Origin: Salinicoccus carnicancri Crm
GTDB taxonomy: Bacteria > Bacillota > Bacilli > Staphylococcales > Salinicoccaceae
Length of the DNA stretch: 64,000 bases
Direction of reading: 5' to 3'
Assembly (NCBI RefSeq): GCF_000330705.1
Contig: NZ_ANAM01000006.1
Coordinates: 186,001-250,000, forward strand
Below, piece after piece: positions 10,277 to 18,501 of this stretch. Each line of letters begins with the position of its first letter. The stretch's first letter is position 1. The position numbers and the translations under genes are program-made. The notes beneath the pieces were generated by a model. It was not told where the DNA came from, did no database searches, and was given only the letters and a program-made list of their open reading frames with translations.

Positions 10277-10611
10277 TGACTGAAGAACTCGAACGCACGA
10301 TGCGGATGAATCATCTCTATGACTTTTACAATTCTCTGCTTACGGATAAGCAGAGACGGTACATCGAACTTTATTATCTGGAGGATTTTGCCTTCAGTGA
10401 AATTGCGGAAGAACTTGATGTCACACGTCAGGCGGTCTATGACAACCTGAAACGTTCGAAGGACCTTCTGGAGCATTATGAGGAAAACCTAGGGATGTAC
10501 AAAAATTTCGAATCAAGGCACACGCTTATAAATCAGCTTAAAAATAAACTGGGAGAATCGATGGACTCTGAAACGAGGGAGATTCTGAACCGGTTGGAAG
10601 CATTGGATTAG
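10276..10611 (+). CDS. ylxM: YlxM family SRP-associated helix-turn-helix protein (UPF0122)
   Basis: This 111-residue protein resembles sigma-70 region 4: it contains [20 protein letters not shown] and a helix-turn-helix [17 protein letters not shown]. YlxM proteins are encoded next to ffh in Firmicutes. Work on the streptococcal homologue linked them to the SRP pathway, binding SRP components rather than acting as a classic transcription factor. The ATG overlaps the ftsY stop by one base (TAATG), and ffh follows after 11 bases. The sequence and position are clear; its exact role here is inferred. Confidence 0.92.
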   Translation: MTEELERTMRMNHLYDFYNSLLTDKQRRYIELYYLEDFAFSEIAEELDVTRQAVYDNLKRSKDLLEHYEENLGMYKNFESRHTLINQLKNKLGESMDSETREILNRLEALD

Positions 10612-10622
10612 GAGGAAGAAAT

Positions 10623-11969
10623 ATGGCTTTTGAAGGATTGGGAGAACGTCTCCAGGCCACGATGGACCGCATCAAGAGCAAAGGCAAGGTGTCCGAGTCG
10701 GACATCAAGGTCATGATGCGAGAAGTGCGTCTCGCACTTCTTGAAGCGGACGTCAACTTCAAAGTGGTCAAGCAGTTTATCAATCAGGTGAAAGAACGTG
10801 CGCTCGGTTCTGACGTCATGCAGTCCCTGACACCGGGCCAGCAGGTCATCAAGATTGTAAAAGAGGAACTGACCGACCTGATGGGCGGAGACAACCAGAA
10901 GATCAACCTCAGTCAGAAACCGCCGACCGTCATCATGATGGTCGGTCTGCAGGGTGCAGGTAAGACAACCACTGCAGGTAAGCTTGCGCTTCATTTGAGG
11001 AAGAATTACAACAAGAAACCGCTGCTCGTTGCGGGTGACATATACCGTCCGGCGGCAATCGACCAGCTCGAGACGGTCGGCAGGCAGATTGATGTTCCGG
11101 TGTTTGCCCTCGGGGATCAGGTGAAGCCGCAGCAGATCGTCACCGAGGCGCTGGACCACGCCAGGGCGGAGCACCAGGATACGGTCATCATCGATACGGC
11201 AGGTCGGCTGCATATCGATGAGGGTCTGATGAATGAGCTTAAGGATATAAAGGAGATTGCCAAACCCGATGAAATCATGCTGGTGGTCGATTCCATGACC
11301 GGCCAGGATGCTGTCAATGTTGCAGAGTCATTCAATGATATGCTTGATATTACAGGTGTGACACTGACGAAGCTTGATGGGGACACGCGAGGTGGTGCGG
11401 CATTGTCCATCCGTTCGGTGACCGACAAGCCGATCAAGTTCGCGGGTATGTCAGAGAAGATGGACGGCCTTGAGACTTTCCATCCGGACCGTATGGCCCA
11501 GAGGATACTCGGCATGGGCGATGTGCTGTCCATCATCGAAAAAGCACAGGCGACAGTGGATGAAGATGAGCAGAAAGTACTTCAGCAGAAAATCAAGGAC
11601 CAGAGTTTCACTCTGGATGATTTCCTCGAACAGATGGACCAGGTCAAGAATCTCGGCCCGCTTGATGATCTGCTCAAGATGATGCCGGGAGCAAACAAGA
11701 TCAAAGGTCTCGACAAGATGCAGATGAGCGGCAATGAGATCGATCATGTGCAGGCCATCATCCGTTCCATGACGATGGATGAGCGCGAGAATCCTTCGAA
11801 GATCAACGCGAGCCGTAAAAAGCGCATCGCACGCGGTTCCGGAAGGACACTCCAGGAAGTGAACCGGCTGCTCAAACAATTCAATGAAATGAAGAAGATG
11901 ATGAAGCAGATGACAAGCCAGAAAGGGAAGAAAAAGAATCCTTTCGGAAACATGGGGCTGCCATTTTAA
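10623..11969 (+). CDS. ffh: Signal recognition particle protein Ffh
   Basis: Ffh binds signal peptides and the SRP RNA and directs ribosomes to the membrane through FtsY. The 448-residue protein has an N domain, a G domain with P-loop GLQGAGKT (residues 108-115), DTAGRL and TKLDGDTRGG, then a methionine-rich M domain. The RNA-binding block RIARGSGRTLQEVN is present near the C-terminus, followed by MKKMMKQM and a basic tail. It begins after AGGAGGAAG. A strong terminator follows, ending the smc-ftsY-ylxM-ffh group. Confidence 0.97.
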   Translation: MAFEGLGERLQATMDRIKSKGKVSESDIKVMMREVRLALLEADVNFKVVKQFINQVKERALGSDVMQSLTPGQQVIKIVKEELTDLMGGDNQKINLSQKPPTVIMMVGLQGAGKTTTAGKLALHLRKNYNKKPLLVAGDIYRPAAIDQLETVGRQIDVPVFALGDQVKPQQIVTEALDHARAEHQDTVIIDTAGRLHIDEGLMNELKDIKEIAKPDEIMLVVDSMTGQDAVNVAESFNDMLDITGVTLTKLDGDTRGGAALSIRSVTDKPIKFAGMSEKMDGLETFHPDRMAQRILGMGDVLSIIEKAQATVDEDEQKVLQQKIKDQSFTLDDFLEQMDQVKNLGPLDDLLKMMPGANKIKGLDKMQMSGNEIDHVQAIIRSMTMDERENPSKINASRKKRIARGSGRTLQEVNRLLKQFNEMKKMMKQMTSQKGKKKNPFGNMGLPF

Positions 11970-11975
11970 AATCCC

Positions 11976-12016
11976 AAAACCCGTAAAGAGAAAAGTCTTT
12001 ACAGGGTTTTGTTTTT
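11976..12016 (+). terminator. Rho-independent terminator after ffh
   Basis: A stem with AAAACCC (11976-11982) paired with GGGTTTT (12004-12010), extended by TAAAGA/TCTTTA, is followed by GTTTTT. It lies between ffh and rpsP. Confidence 0.88.
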
Positions 12017-12068
12017 CTGTTATAGTTATAAAAGTGAAATTGAGATATAGAAAGGAGTCAACATAACA

Positions 12069-12344
12069 ATGGCAGTTAAACTTAGACTGACACGCATGGG
12101 TTCCAAAAGAAATCCATACTACCGTATCGTAGTCGCTGATTCCCGCAGCCCGAGAGATGGCCGCATCATCGAACAGATCGGAAGCTACAACCCGGTGTCC
12201 AAAGAGGCAGAAAACGTGACGCTTGATGAAGACAAAGCGCTTGAATGGCTGCAGAATGGTGCGAAACCAAGTGATACAGTTCGCAACATCCTCAGCAATA
12301 AAGGTGTAATGGAACGTTACCACAACGCGAAACTCGGGAAGTAA
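12069..12344 (+). CDS. rpsP: 30S ribosomal protein S16
   Basis: S16 is a primary assembly protein of the 30S subunit. The 91-residue sequence has the family start [26 protein letters not shown], and its length is normal. It follows an AAAGGAGT ribosome site. It begins the rpsP-khpA-rimM-trmD series, in which a ribosomal protein is followed by ribosome and tRNA maturation factors; the ffh terminator upstream implies a separate promoter, but I could not assign one with confidence. Confidence 0.97.
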   Translation: MAVKLRLTRMGSKRNPYYRIVVADSRSPRDGRIIEQIGSYNPVSKEAENVTLDEDKALEWLQNGAKPSDTVRNILSNKGVMERYHNAKLGK

Positions 12345-12350
12345 TCCCCT

Positions 12351-12578
12351 ATGAAACAATTACTTCAAACAATTCTTGAACCGATGCTGGAACATCCCGA
12401 GGCGCTGAAGATCGAAAGTGAGGAGACGGAACATAGCGTATCCTATAAGATTGAAGTCCATGAGGACGATGTGGGCCGTGTGATCGGCAGACGCGGACGT
12501 GTCATAAAAGCGGTGCGTACCATCGTGTCGGGCGCGAATCACGGCAGTTCAAAGAAAGTGTTTGTTGATGTAGATTAG
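12351..12578 (+). CDS. khpA: KH domain RNA-binding protein KhpA (YlqC family)
   Basis: This 75-residue protein is a single KH domain with the GxxG loop read as GRRG in VIGRRGRVIKAVRTIV. KhpA is a conserved small RNA-binding protein that in other Firmicutes forms a dimer with KhpB (Jag/EloR) and affects cell division and RNA levels. It lies six bases after rpsP and is followed by a terminator, in the usual position before rimM. Identity is well supported; its RNA targets cannot be read from sequence. Confidence 0.94.
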   Translation: MKQLLQTILEPMLEHPEALKIESEETEHSVSYKIEVHEDDVGRVIGRRGRVIKAVRTIVSGANHGSSKKVFVDVD

Positions 12579-12603
12579 GCACACCGCCCGGTGTGCCTTT
12601 TTT
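12577..12603 (+). terminator. Rho-independent terminator after khpA
   Basis: AGGCACACCG (12577-12586) pairs with CGGTGTGCCT (12589-12598) and is followed by a T run. The stem begins inside the khpA stop codon. It may attenuate transcription into rimM-trmD. Confidence 0.9.
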
Positions 12604-12639
12604 ATTCATGACGAATAAATGATTAAGAGGTGCAAGCTG

Positions 12640-13134
12640 ATGAAGATCAATATCGGACGACTGGTGAGCTTCCACGGGGTGCAGGGTGAAGTCAAGGTGT
12701 TGAGCGATTCCGACTTCACAGAAGAACGCTTTGCCCCGGGAAGTGAAGTGGAGATAAAAGGCGGATCTTACGTCATAGACAGCTACCGGGTACACAAGAA
12801 CTTCCATATGCTGAAGTTCCGCGGTGTGACGAACCTGAACCAGGTCGAGCACCTGAAGGGCGCCGGTCTGATGCAGGAGGACGATGCCGTTGAAATCGAG
12901 CTTGAGGAAAATGAATTTCACTACCGGGAAATCATAGGCCTTGATGTGATGATCGAAGAGACATCTGAGAAAATAGGGCAGGTTACTGATATTTTCGAAA
13001 CGGGGGCGAATGATGTCTGGGTGGTCAAAGGCGACAGTGAGTACATGATTCCGTACATCGAAGATGTCGTAAAGGAAGTCGATCTGGAGAATTCACGGAT
13101 CTTCATCTCGCCGATGGAGGGAATGCTTGAATGA
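12640..13134 (+). CDS. rimM: Ribosome maturation factor RimM
   Basis: RimM binds S19 and assists maturation of the 30S head. The 164-residue protein has an N-terminal beta-barrel domain beginning [18 protein letters not shown] and a C-terminal PRC-barrel domain ([33 protein letters not shown]). The ATG at 12640 has an AAGAGGTG ribosome site; an in-frame ATG at 12619 would lie upstream of that site. The stop overlaps the trmD start by four bases. Confidence 0.95.
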   Translation: MKINIGRLVSFHGVQGEVKVLSDSDFTEERFAPGSEVEIKGGSYVIDSYRVHKNFHMLKFRGVTNLNQVEHLKGAGLMQEDDAVEIELEENEFHYREIIGLDVMIEETSEKIGQVTDIFETGANDVWVVKGDSEYMIPYIEDVVKEVDLENSRIFISPMEGMLE

Positions 13135-13799
13135 ATATCCATTACCTGACACTGTTTCCGGAAATGTATGAAGGAGTGCTGAACACTTCCATATTGAAGC
13201 GTGCGAAGGAAAAAGGCATCGTCGATTACAATCTCATCAACTTCCGGGACTATTCAGAAAGCAAGCACAACAAGGTGGATGATTATCCATACGGCGGAGG
13301 GGCGGGCATGGTACTGAAACCCGAGCCGGTCTTCAATGCCATGGATGCACTCGACCTTGCCAGTCCGCGTGTCATACTGATGTGTCCGCAGGGACAGCCG
13401 TTCAATCAGAAAATGGCAGAATCCCTGAGTGGGGAAGATGACATCGTATTCATATGCGGCCACTACGAAGGCTATGATGAGCGCATCCGTACGCTTGTCA
13501 CCGATGAAGTATCCATCGGTGATTACGTCCTGACCGGCGGTGAGCTCGCCAGCATGACGATGACGGATGCCGTCGTACGGCTGATCCCCGGTGTACTGAG
13601 CCGCGAAGAGAGCCACCAGGAGGATTCATTCTCAACGGGGATGCTCGAACACCCGCATTACACCCGCCCCCGCGAGTACCGCGGGATGCAGGTTCCCGAC
13701 GTGCTTCTGAACGGCAACCATAAACTGATAGAGGAATGGCGTTATGAACAGAGCCTCATGCGCACGCGGGAAAGGCGGCCGGACCTTTTGGACAACTAG
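13131..13799 (+). CDS. trmD: tRNA (guanine-N1)-methyltransferase TrmD
   Basis: TrmD methylates G37 of tRNAs that have G at position 36, which prevents frameshifting. The 222-residue sequence shows the [13 protein letters not shown] block and the trefoil-knot segment with [13 protein letters not shown]. It ends at [12 protein letters not shown]. Bacillus and Staphylococcus homologues are about 243-245 residues, so this one lacks about 20 residues of C-terminal tail; the downstream DNA does not encode the missing part in an obvious way. The start overlaps rimM by four bases. Confidence 0.95.
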   Translation: MNIHYLTLFPEMYEGVLNTSILKRAKEKGIVDYNLINFRDYSESKHNKVDDYPYGGGAGMVLKPEPVFNAMDALDLASPRVILMCPQGQPFNQKMAESLSGEDDIVFICGHYEGYDERIRTLVTDEVSIGDYVLTGGELASMTMTDAVVRLIPGVLSREESHQEDSFSTGMLEHPHYTRPREYRGMQVPDVLLNGNHKLIEEWRYEQSLMRTRERRPDLLDN

Positions 13800-13827
13800 A
13801 ATATACGTACAATTTATGGAAAAGCCG

Positions 13828-13856
13828 TTGAAAGCATGAAATAATTATGGTAATAT
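13828..13856 (+). promoter_or_regulatory. Promoter of rplS
   Basis: TTGAAA (13828-13833) and TAATAT (13851-13856) are separated by 17 bases. The expected start near 13863 leaves a leader of about 75 bases before rplS. Confidence 0.75.
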
Positions 13857-13862
13857 TATACG

Positions 13863-13937
13863 AGTGTCTGAGTACACACATACACAACAATCCGCTGCTA
13901 TGACGGGCAAGATGGTTGGAAGAAGGAGAAGATAGTC
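13863..13937 (+). promoter_or_regulatory. Possible L19 leader of rplS
   Basis: This untranslated stretch lies between the rplS promoter and its ribosome site (AGAAGGAG). L19 leaders are known upstream of rplS in Firmicutes. A short GTGT/ACAC pairing is visible, but I could not confirm a consensus structure by eye. Confidence 0.35.
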
Positions 13938-14285
13938 ATGTCACAGGAATTAATCAATGAGCTGACAAAAGATCAGCTGAAAACAGATTTGCCGCAATTC
14001 AAAGCCGGAGACACAGTACGTGTCCACGTACGTATCGTCGAAGGAAGCCGTGAGCGTATCCAGGTCTTCGAAGGTGTTGTAATCAAACGCCGTGGCGGAG
14101 GCATCTCAGAAACATTCACAGTGCGTAAAATTTCCTACGGTGTAGGAGTTGAGCGTACATTCCCTGTACACACGCCGAAAATCGAGAAACTTGAAGTTAC
14201 TCGCCGCGGCCGCGTACGTCGTGCGAAACTTTACTACCTGCGCAGCCTGCGTGGTAAAGCAGCGCGTATCAGAGAACTCCGCTAA
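13938..14285 (+). CDS. rplS: 50S ribosomal protein L19
   Basis: L19 lies at the 30S-50S interface. The 115-residue sequence contains the family core [20 protein letters not shown] and ends [16 protein letters not shown], a normal length. An AGAAGGAG ribosome site is present. It has its own promoter, although it follows rimM-trmD as in most bacteria. The codon choice is strongly biased, as expected for a ribosomal protein. Confidence 0.97.
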   Translation: MSQELINELTKDQLKTDLPQFKAGDTVRVHVRIVEGSRERIQVFEGVVIKRRGGGISETFTVRKISYGVGVERTFPVHTPKIEKLEVTRRGRVRRAKLYYLRSLRGKAARIRELR

Positions 14286-14301
14286 TAGTCCGGAGGAACG
14301 G

Positions 14302-14340
14302 GCCCCTGCTTCCTGTTTGAGGAATCAGGGGCTCTTATAT
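14302..14340 (+). terminator. Terminator after rplS
   Basis: GCCCCTGCTTCCT (14302-14314) pairs with AGGAATCAGGGGC (14320-14332) with one mismatch. The tail is CTTATAT, only moderately T-rich. A second hairpin (14341-14350 with 14366-14375) follows directly. Confidence 0.7.
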
Positions 14341-14375
14341 ATCCGCACCAACGGTTTTTATCCGCTGGTGCGGAT
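14341..14375. other. Second hairpin between rplS and the minus-strand cluster
   Basis: ATCCGCACCA (14341-14350) is the exact inverse of TGGTGCGGAT (14366-14375) around a 15-base loop. The tail is short (TTGTT). It may back up the rplS terminator or block antisense transcription from the converging genes. Confidence 0.5.
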
Positions 14376-14430
14376 TTGTTGGCTGTCACCGGTTTGAAAA
14401 CTGCATTCATTGGAGTTTTGCCAATATGCA

Positions 14431-14464
14431 AAAGGCACGGAATCATTTGCGATTCCGTGCCTTT
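14431..14464 (-). terminator. Bidirectional terminator at the end of the minus-strand cluster
   Basis: A perfect 14-pair stem (14431-14444 with 14451-14464) and a six-base loop include the stop codon and last codons of the YfhO gene. On the minus strand a TTTTGC tail follows. It separates converging transcription from rplS and the glycosylation cluster. Confidence 0.8.
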
Positions 14465-17088
14465 CTTCTATTCATAAATCTGCATAAGAATTTACGCACC
14501 CCGAACAGGTTCACATAGATGAATGCGCCGAGAAGTGAGAGTGCCGAAATGATCAGGGTGATCCAGTAATAAGGAGGGGTATAGCTTATTCTGATGGATG
14601 TATCGGCAGGCCCCACTTCAAAGGCAGTCATGAGGTAGTTTGCCCGGAAGGCGCCGAGGTCACCGCTATCGTTTCCGGTGACTGTCATGCCGTCTCGGTA
14701 CATGATGGGGACGACGGCAAGACCCGGCCGCTTTCCATCGAGTGTGATTTCGTACGAATTCGGGTGTTCGGTGACTTCATAGGACACGTCACTTCTGTGG
14801 CTGGCGTCCTCCAGCCTGCTGTAGTCTTCTATATAGATGCCCTCAATATCGACTTCGTATTCACCGGATGACAACTGGATCGGTATGGTTTCAGCAATTT
14901 CTGCGCGGTACAGAAGGTCGTCTGCATATGTTCTGTACTTGCTGGTGGCGAACAGCCGGTCGTTCTGATAGCCGTCGACATCGACGGTGAATCTTTTGAC
15001 AGGATCGACGAGTTCGATGTGCAGTTCGATGTATACATCCGCCTTGTCCGCCGGAGCGTCCGGCACCCCGCTGAAATCGAGGCGCAGTCCGCCGCCGTCG
15101 TCATGGACTTCGAGTGCCTGACCGTCGAAGTCGGCATTGAATGCCTCCACACCGACTTCATCCAGTACATTTTCAGGGGCGGCCATCACGCTGTTTGACG
15201 GATGGGCGTCAGTGACCACGCCTTCAAGCATCGCATGCTCGCGCTGCAGCGGTGTTGTCAGGTCGTCCGGATCGTAGACCCGGTCACTGAAGCGGATGAA
15301 GTCAAGCGGCAGCATGTTTTCATGGATGGTGTAAGTCCCGTCCGACAGAACCGGGCGGAACCGGGAAGGGATCAGGCCAGCATCCTCTTCACGCATCAGG
15401 TAATCCGTGCTGAACAGGGAATAAAGATTGTTCCTTGACTGGAATGAGGCATACCGGCTGATGGATTCATGCGTGAAGTTCACTTTAAGGTCGTTGTAGT
15501 AGAAATCGATGATTTCCCCGTTGATGATGCTCGAATACATGCTGGTGCCGCTGAATCTCATGTACATCGGTGTGTTGTCCTGCTCCCTTACCCTGTAGTC
15601 TATTTTCTGTTCCGGCTCTTTCATTTTCTTGATATGGTCTATGTTGTACTGCTGCAGTTCACTTCTGTAGTGATTGCTGTTGATATAGAAAAGGTGGTTC
15701 CTGTCGGTGATGCCGGGGTGATAGATTTCCTCATCCGTATGGGAGGCACTGACCACCCCAGTGAAAATGATGACCAATGCAGCGAGTGCCAGGGTCAAGG
15801 TCCTGCGCTCTTTATCTGCCGTTACGACGGCGAGACCCGCAAACTGGACGAGCGGTACAAGCCACAGCCAGACGACCATTTCATCTGCAATCCAGACCGA
15901 CAGCCCGAGCAGTATATATACGGGAATCATACTCAGTGCATATGTTTTCAAAGGCACCTGCCGGAGATTGGAAAGGTACTGCGCAATCAGCACCCCGTGG
16001 AAGAACACAAGCATGTAATGCCAGCGTTTCTGCGGCTGCTGGAAGCCGTTGAAGAATGTATCCACGTACGGCGATACTGTAAATATCATGAATACGATGG
16101 TCAGTAAGGCGAACAGCTTGTAGTAGTAATTCCTGTAGAGGACCGGTGTGAAAAGTGCCTGCACGGCCAGAAACAGTATGACGACCAGGTAGTTTTCGTA
16201 GAATATATTATCCTGCGGTCCAAGGTCGGCGATGAATGGCACTTCCACCATGTATTCCCTGGAGTCGTTGTTCAGGAATCCACGGACGGCATGGAAGAAT
16301 GCCACAGTGGATATGCCGAAACCGATGATGGCCGAAGGAATGGATAATTTCAGTACCCGCCCCGCCCTGAGCTCTCCATCACGTCTTGCACACAGTCTGA
16401 TCACCAGATAGACGACCGAGATGATCAGCTGGAAGTATGCGAAGTAGAAATTGTTGATGAGTGTGAGCGCAACGGCAAACACCAAGAGTGCCGGCCGGCC
16501 TTTCCTGATGAGCAATTCAAGTGCCAGGAATGTCAGCGGCAGCCAGATGAAGACATCACTGAAGAATGACCAGAAAATGGTGAACCTGAAATAGGTCGGT
16601 GAAGCTGCGAATATGAATCCGCCAAGCACTGCATACACTGGTCTGACGCCGATGATCTTCAGGAATTTATATGTGAAGAAGATGATGGCGAACGTTTTCA
16701 TAATGGATATGAAAAAGCCGTTGAGTGCCCAGAATTCGACTGTTCCGGTATCGTAGCCGAATAAAAATTCACCGATCCTGACAAAGATGACGTTGATGTG
16801 ATAGATGACATTCGTCGAATAATAGTAGGCGAGATCCGTATAGAAATCCCCGCCGAGTCCGAAATCCATATCAAAAAACAGTGTGCCCTCTTTGAACTTT
16901 TCATAGAGGTAGAGCTGCATCGGCAGCATCTGCTCCAGTCCGTCGTTGGCGCCGGTCATGAATATCTTCTGTTTTTCATCATCCGGGTCAATCAGGCGCC
17001 AGAGTACGTAAGCGTGTGACAGTATTGCCAAAAAGGCGATGAGCATCAGATACCGGAAACGTTTTGCGAGCAGGATCAGCTTCTTCAT
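14443..17088 (-). CDS. yfhO: YfhO family membrane protein, probable GT-C lipoteichoic acid glycosyltransferase
   Basis: This 881-residue protein has about a dozen transmembrane segments in its first half, a large outer region (about residues 440-840) and a final membrane helix (YYWITLIISALSLLG). Its beginning, with GANDGLEQMLPMQLYLYEKF and DMDFGLGGDFYTDLAYYYS, is typical of YfhO proteins. In S. aureus and B. subtilis, YfhO works with CsbB and GtcA to add sugar to lipoteichoic acid outside the cell; here all three genes are adjacent. I chose the ATG at 17088, seven bases after AGAGG; a TTG at 17094 is too close to that site. The family call is firm, the acceptor is inferred. Confidence 0.85.
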   Translation of the reverse strand: MKKLILLAKRFRYLMLIAFLAILSHAYVLWRLIDPDDEKQKIFMTGANDGLEQMLPMQLYLYEKFKEGTLFFDMDFGLGGDFYTDLAYYYSTNVIYHINVIFVRIGEFLFGYDTGTVEFWALNGFFISIMKTFAIIFFTYKFLKIIGVRPVYAVLGGFIFAASPTYFRFTIFWSFFSDVFIWLPLTFLALELLIRKGRPALLVFAVALTLINNFYFAYFQLIISVVYLVIRLCARRDGELRAGRVLKLSIPSAIIGFGISTVAFFHAVRGFLNNDSREYMVEVPFIADLGPQDNIFYENYLVVILFLAVQALFTPVLYRNYYYKLFALLTIVFMIFTVSPYVDTFFNGFQQPQKRWHYMLVFFHGVLIAQYLSNLRQVPLKTYALSMIPVYILLGLSVWIADEMVVWLWLVPLVQFAGLAVVTADKERRTLTLALAALVIIFTGVVSASHTDEEIYHPGITDRNHLFYINSNHYRSELQQYNIDHIKKMKEPEQKIDYRVREQDNTPMYMRFSGTSMYSSIINGEIIDFYYNDLKVNFTHESISRYASFQSRNNLYSLFSTDYLMREEDAGLIPSRFRPVLSDGTYTIHENMLPLDFIRFSDRVYDPDDLTTPLQREHAMLEGVVTDAHPSNSVMAAPENVLDEVGVEAFNADFDGQALEVHDDGGGLRLDFSGVPDAPADKADVYIELHIELVDPVKRFTVDVDGYQNDRLFATSKYRTYADDLLYRAEIAETIPIQLSSGEYEVDIEGIYIEDYSRLEDASHRSDVSYEVTEHPNSYEITLDGKRPGLAVVPIMYRDGMTVTGNDSGDLGAFRANYLMTAFEVGPADTSIRISYTPPYYWITLIISALSLLGAFIYVNLFGVRKFLCRFMNRRKARNRK

Positions 17089-17090
17089 TT

Positions 17091-17477
17091 TCAAACCTCT
17101 TTATCCTTGAGCACCCACCGGGTGATTGTATATGTAACAGGCACAGTGACAATCAGGACAGGAAGGGGTGCGATGATTTCATTCCAGCCGAATGTATCGA
17201 CGAATATATACAGAAGCAGTGTCTGCATGCCCATGTTGACCACCTGGGTGAGCGGGAATTTCAAAAATCGTGGCCAGGTCGGACGTACCCTGTAGACAAA
17301 GTGGCAGTTCAGGAAGTACGAAATGACAAATGCCGACAAAAAGCCAGTGACATGGGACAACAGATAGGGGAGCCCTGACCAGAGCAGCAACGTATAGATT
17401 ACATAATAATTGACGGTGTTGAGCAGCCCCGTCAGGATGAACCGTATGAACTCACAGCTCTTTTCATTTCGTTTCAT
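17091..17477 (-). CDS. gtcA: GtrA family membrane protein, probable lipid-linked sugar flippase (GtcA type)
   Basis: This 128-residue protein has four predicted membrane helices and the GtrA family opening EFIRFILTGLLNTVNYYVIY. GtrA/GtcA proteins are thought to flip undecaprenyl-phosphate sugars across the membrane. The ATG at 17477 has AAAGGAC upstream; an ATG at 17504 would extend deep into the preceding gene. It overlaps the glycosyltransferase gene by 14 bases and is followed two bases later by the YfhO ribosome-site region, so the three genes are translated as a unit. Substrate is inferred from its neighbours. Confidence 0.85.
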   Translation of the reverse strand: MKRNEKSCEFIRFILTGLLNTVNYYVIYTLLLWSGLPYLLSHVTGFLSAFVISYFLNCHFVYRVRPTWPRFLKFPLTQVVNMGMQTLLLYIFVDTFGWNEIIAPLPVLIVTVPVTYTITRWVLKDKEV

Positions 17478-18411
17478 GCAAATCGTCCTTTTCCTGTGAT
17501 TCACAATCAGACTCCTCGGTGATGATGAAATTCGGCCTGTTCTTGGTTTCTATATATATCCTGCCGACATATTCACCGATGATGCCGAGTGAGAAGAGTT
17601 GTACGCTGCCGAGCAGGAGCAGACTGGCAATGATGGTGAAATATCCGGGCTCATCCACACCGTATATCAGTATATTGACGAAGATATAGAGGATATAGGC
17701 CAGTGATATGAGAAGGACCACAAGGCCAAGATGGAAACAGATGCGGAGCGGCCGGTGATTGTAGGCGCTGATGCCATCCACCGCATAATCGAAAAGCTTG
17801 AAAGGGTTGAATCTCGATTTTCCATTCGTGCGTCCTACGTGATTGAATTCCACTACTTTCTTGCCGAACCCGACCCATTCGAAAATCCCCTTCGAGAAGC
17901 GGTTATTTTCGCTGAGGAGCAGGATGGCATCGATCACTTTGCGTGAGATGAGGCGGAAGTCGCCTTCACCGTCCACAAGACGGACGGTGCTCGTGCTGTT
18001 CATCACTCTGTAGAACAGGTTCGCCGGTATGCGTTTCATGAGCGGTTCTCCGCTCCTGTTCCGTTTGGCGATCACCTGGTCGTAACCCGCCTCGAAATGA
18101 GCGTTCATCTCTGCGATTATGGCGGGGGGATGCTGGAGGTCACCGTCCATGATGACAGCCGCTTCACCGCACGCTTTCCCGAGTCCTGCGATGATGGCCG
18201 ATTCCTTGCCGAAATTGCGGGAGAAAGAGATGTACCTGACATGCCGGCTGCCGAGGCTTTTTATCGTCTCAAGTGTATCATCCACCGAGCCGTCATCAAT
18301 GAAGATGATCTCATGCTCTTTTCGGATCACGTGCATCACCGCCCGGATTTCATCATGCAGCACGGGGATGTTCCGCGCTTCATTAAGAACAGGAACTATG
18401 ATTGACAGCAT
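17464..18411 (-). CDS. csbB: Family 2 glycosyltransferase, CsbB/GtrB type (polyprenyl-phosphate sugar synthase)
   Basis: The 315-residue protein has a GT-A domain (MLSIIVPVLNEARNIPVL at the start, DDGSVDDT at 39-46, DGD at 89-91 in the DLQHPP block) and two C-terminal membrane helices (about 225-250 and 260-285). This is the architecture of CsbB, YkcC and GtrB enzymes, which load a sugar onto undecaprenyl phosphate. With the flippase and YfhO downstream it would make the donor for lipoteichoic acid decoration, by analogy GlcNAc. The ATG follows GAGGAGGCGG. The symbol is assigned by analogy. Confidence 0.85.
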   Translation of the reverse strand: MLSIIVPVLNEARNIPVLHDEIRAVMHVIRKEHEIIFIDDGSVDDTLETIKSLGSRHVRYISFSRNFGKESAIIAGLGKACGEAAVIMDGDLQHPPAIIAEMNAHFEAGYDQVIAKRNRSGEPLMKRIPANLFYRVMNSTSTVRLVDGEGDFRLISRKVIDAILLLSENNRFSKGIFEWVGFGKKVVEFNHVGRTNGKSRFNPFKLFDYAVDGISAYNHRPLRICFHLGLVVLLISLAYILYIFVNILIYGVDEPGYFTIIASLLLLGSVQLFSLGIIGEYVGRIYIETKNRPNFIITEESDCESQEKDDLHETK

Positions 18412-18448
18412 TTCTCCGCCTCCTCAGGATTTATTAAATGATGATTGT

Positions 18449-18458
18449 ATTATATAAT
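18449..18458. promoter_or_regulatory. Overlapping divergent -10 boxes between csbB and rbgA
   Basis: The palindrome ATTATATAAT supplies TATAAT on both strands: minus 18449-18454 toward the glycosylation cluster and plus 18453-18458 toward rbgA. The matching -35 boxes (TTCATT on minus, TTTATT on plus, each 17 bases away) are weak. RNA polymerase could probably use only one at a time. Confidence 0.5.
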
Positions 18459-18501
18459 ATAGAGATGAATTAATGAAACATAAGGAACGAAGGTGAAGGC
18501 A

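Noticed and set aside
10623-11969. SRP RNA gene near ftsY and ffh
   Set aside because: No candidate RNA with the conserved SRP Alu or S-domain loops was found in the short gaps around these genes.
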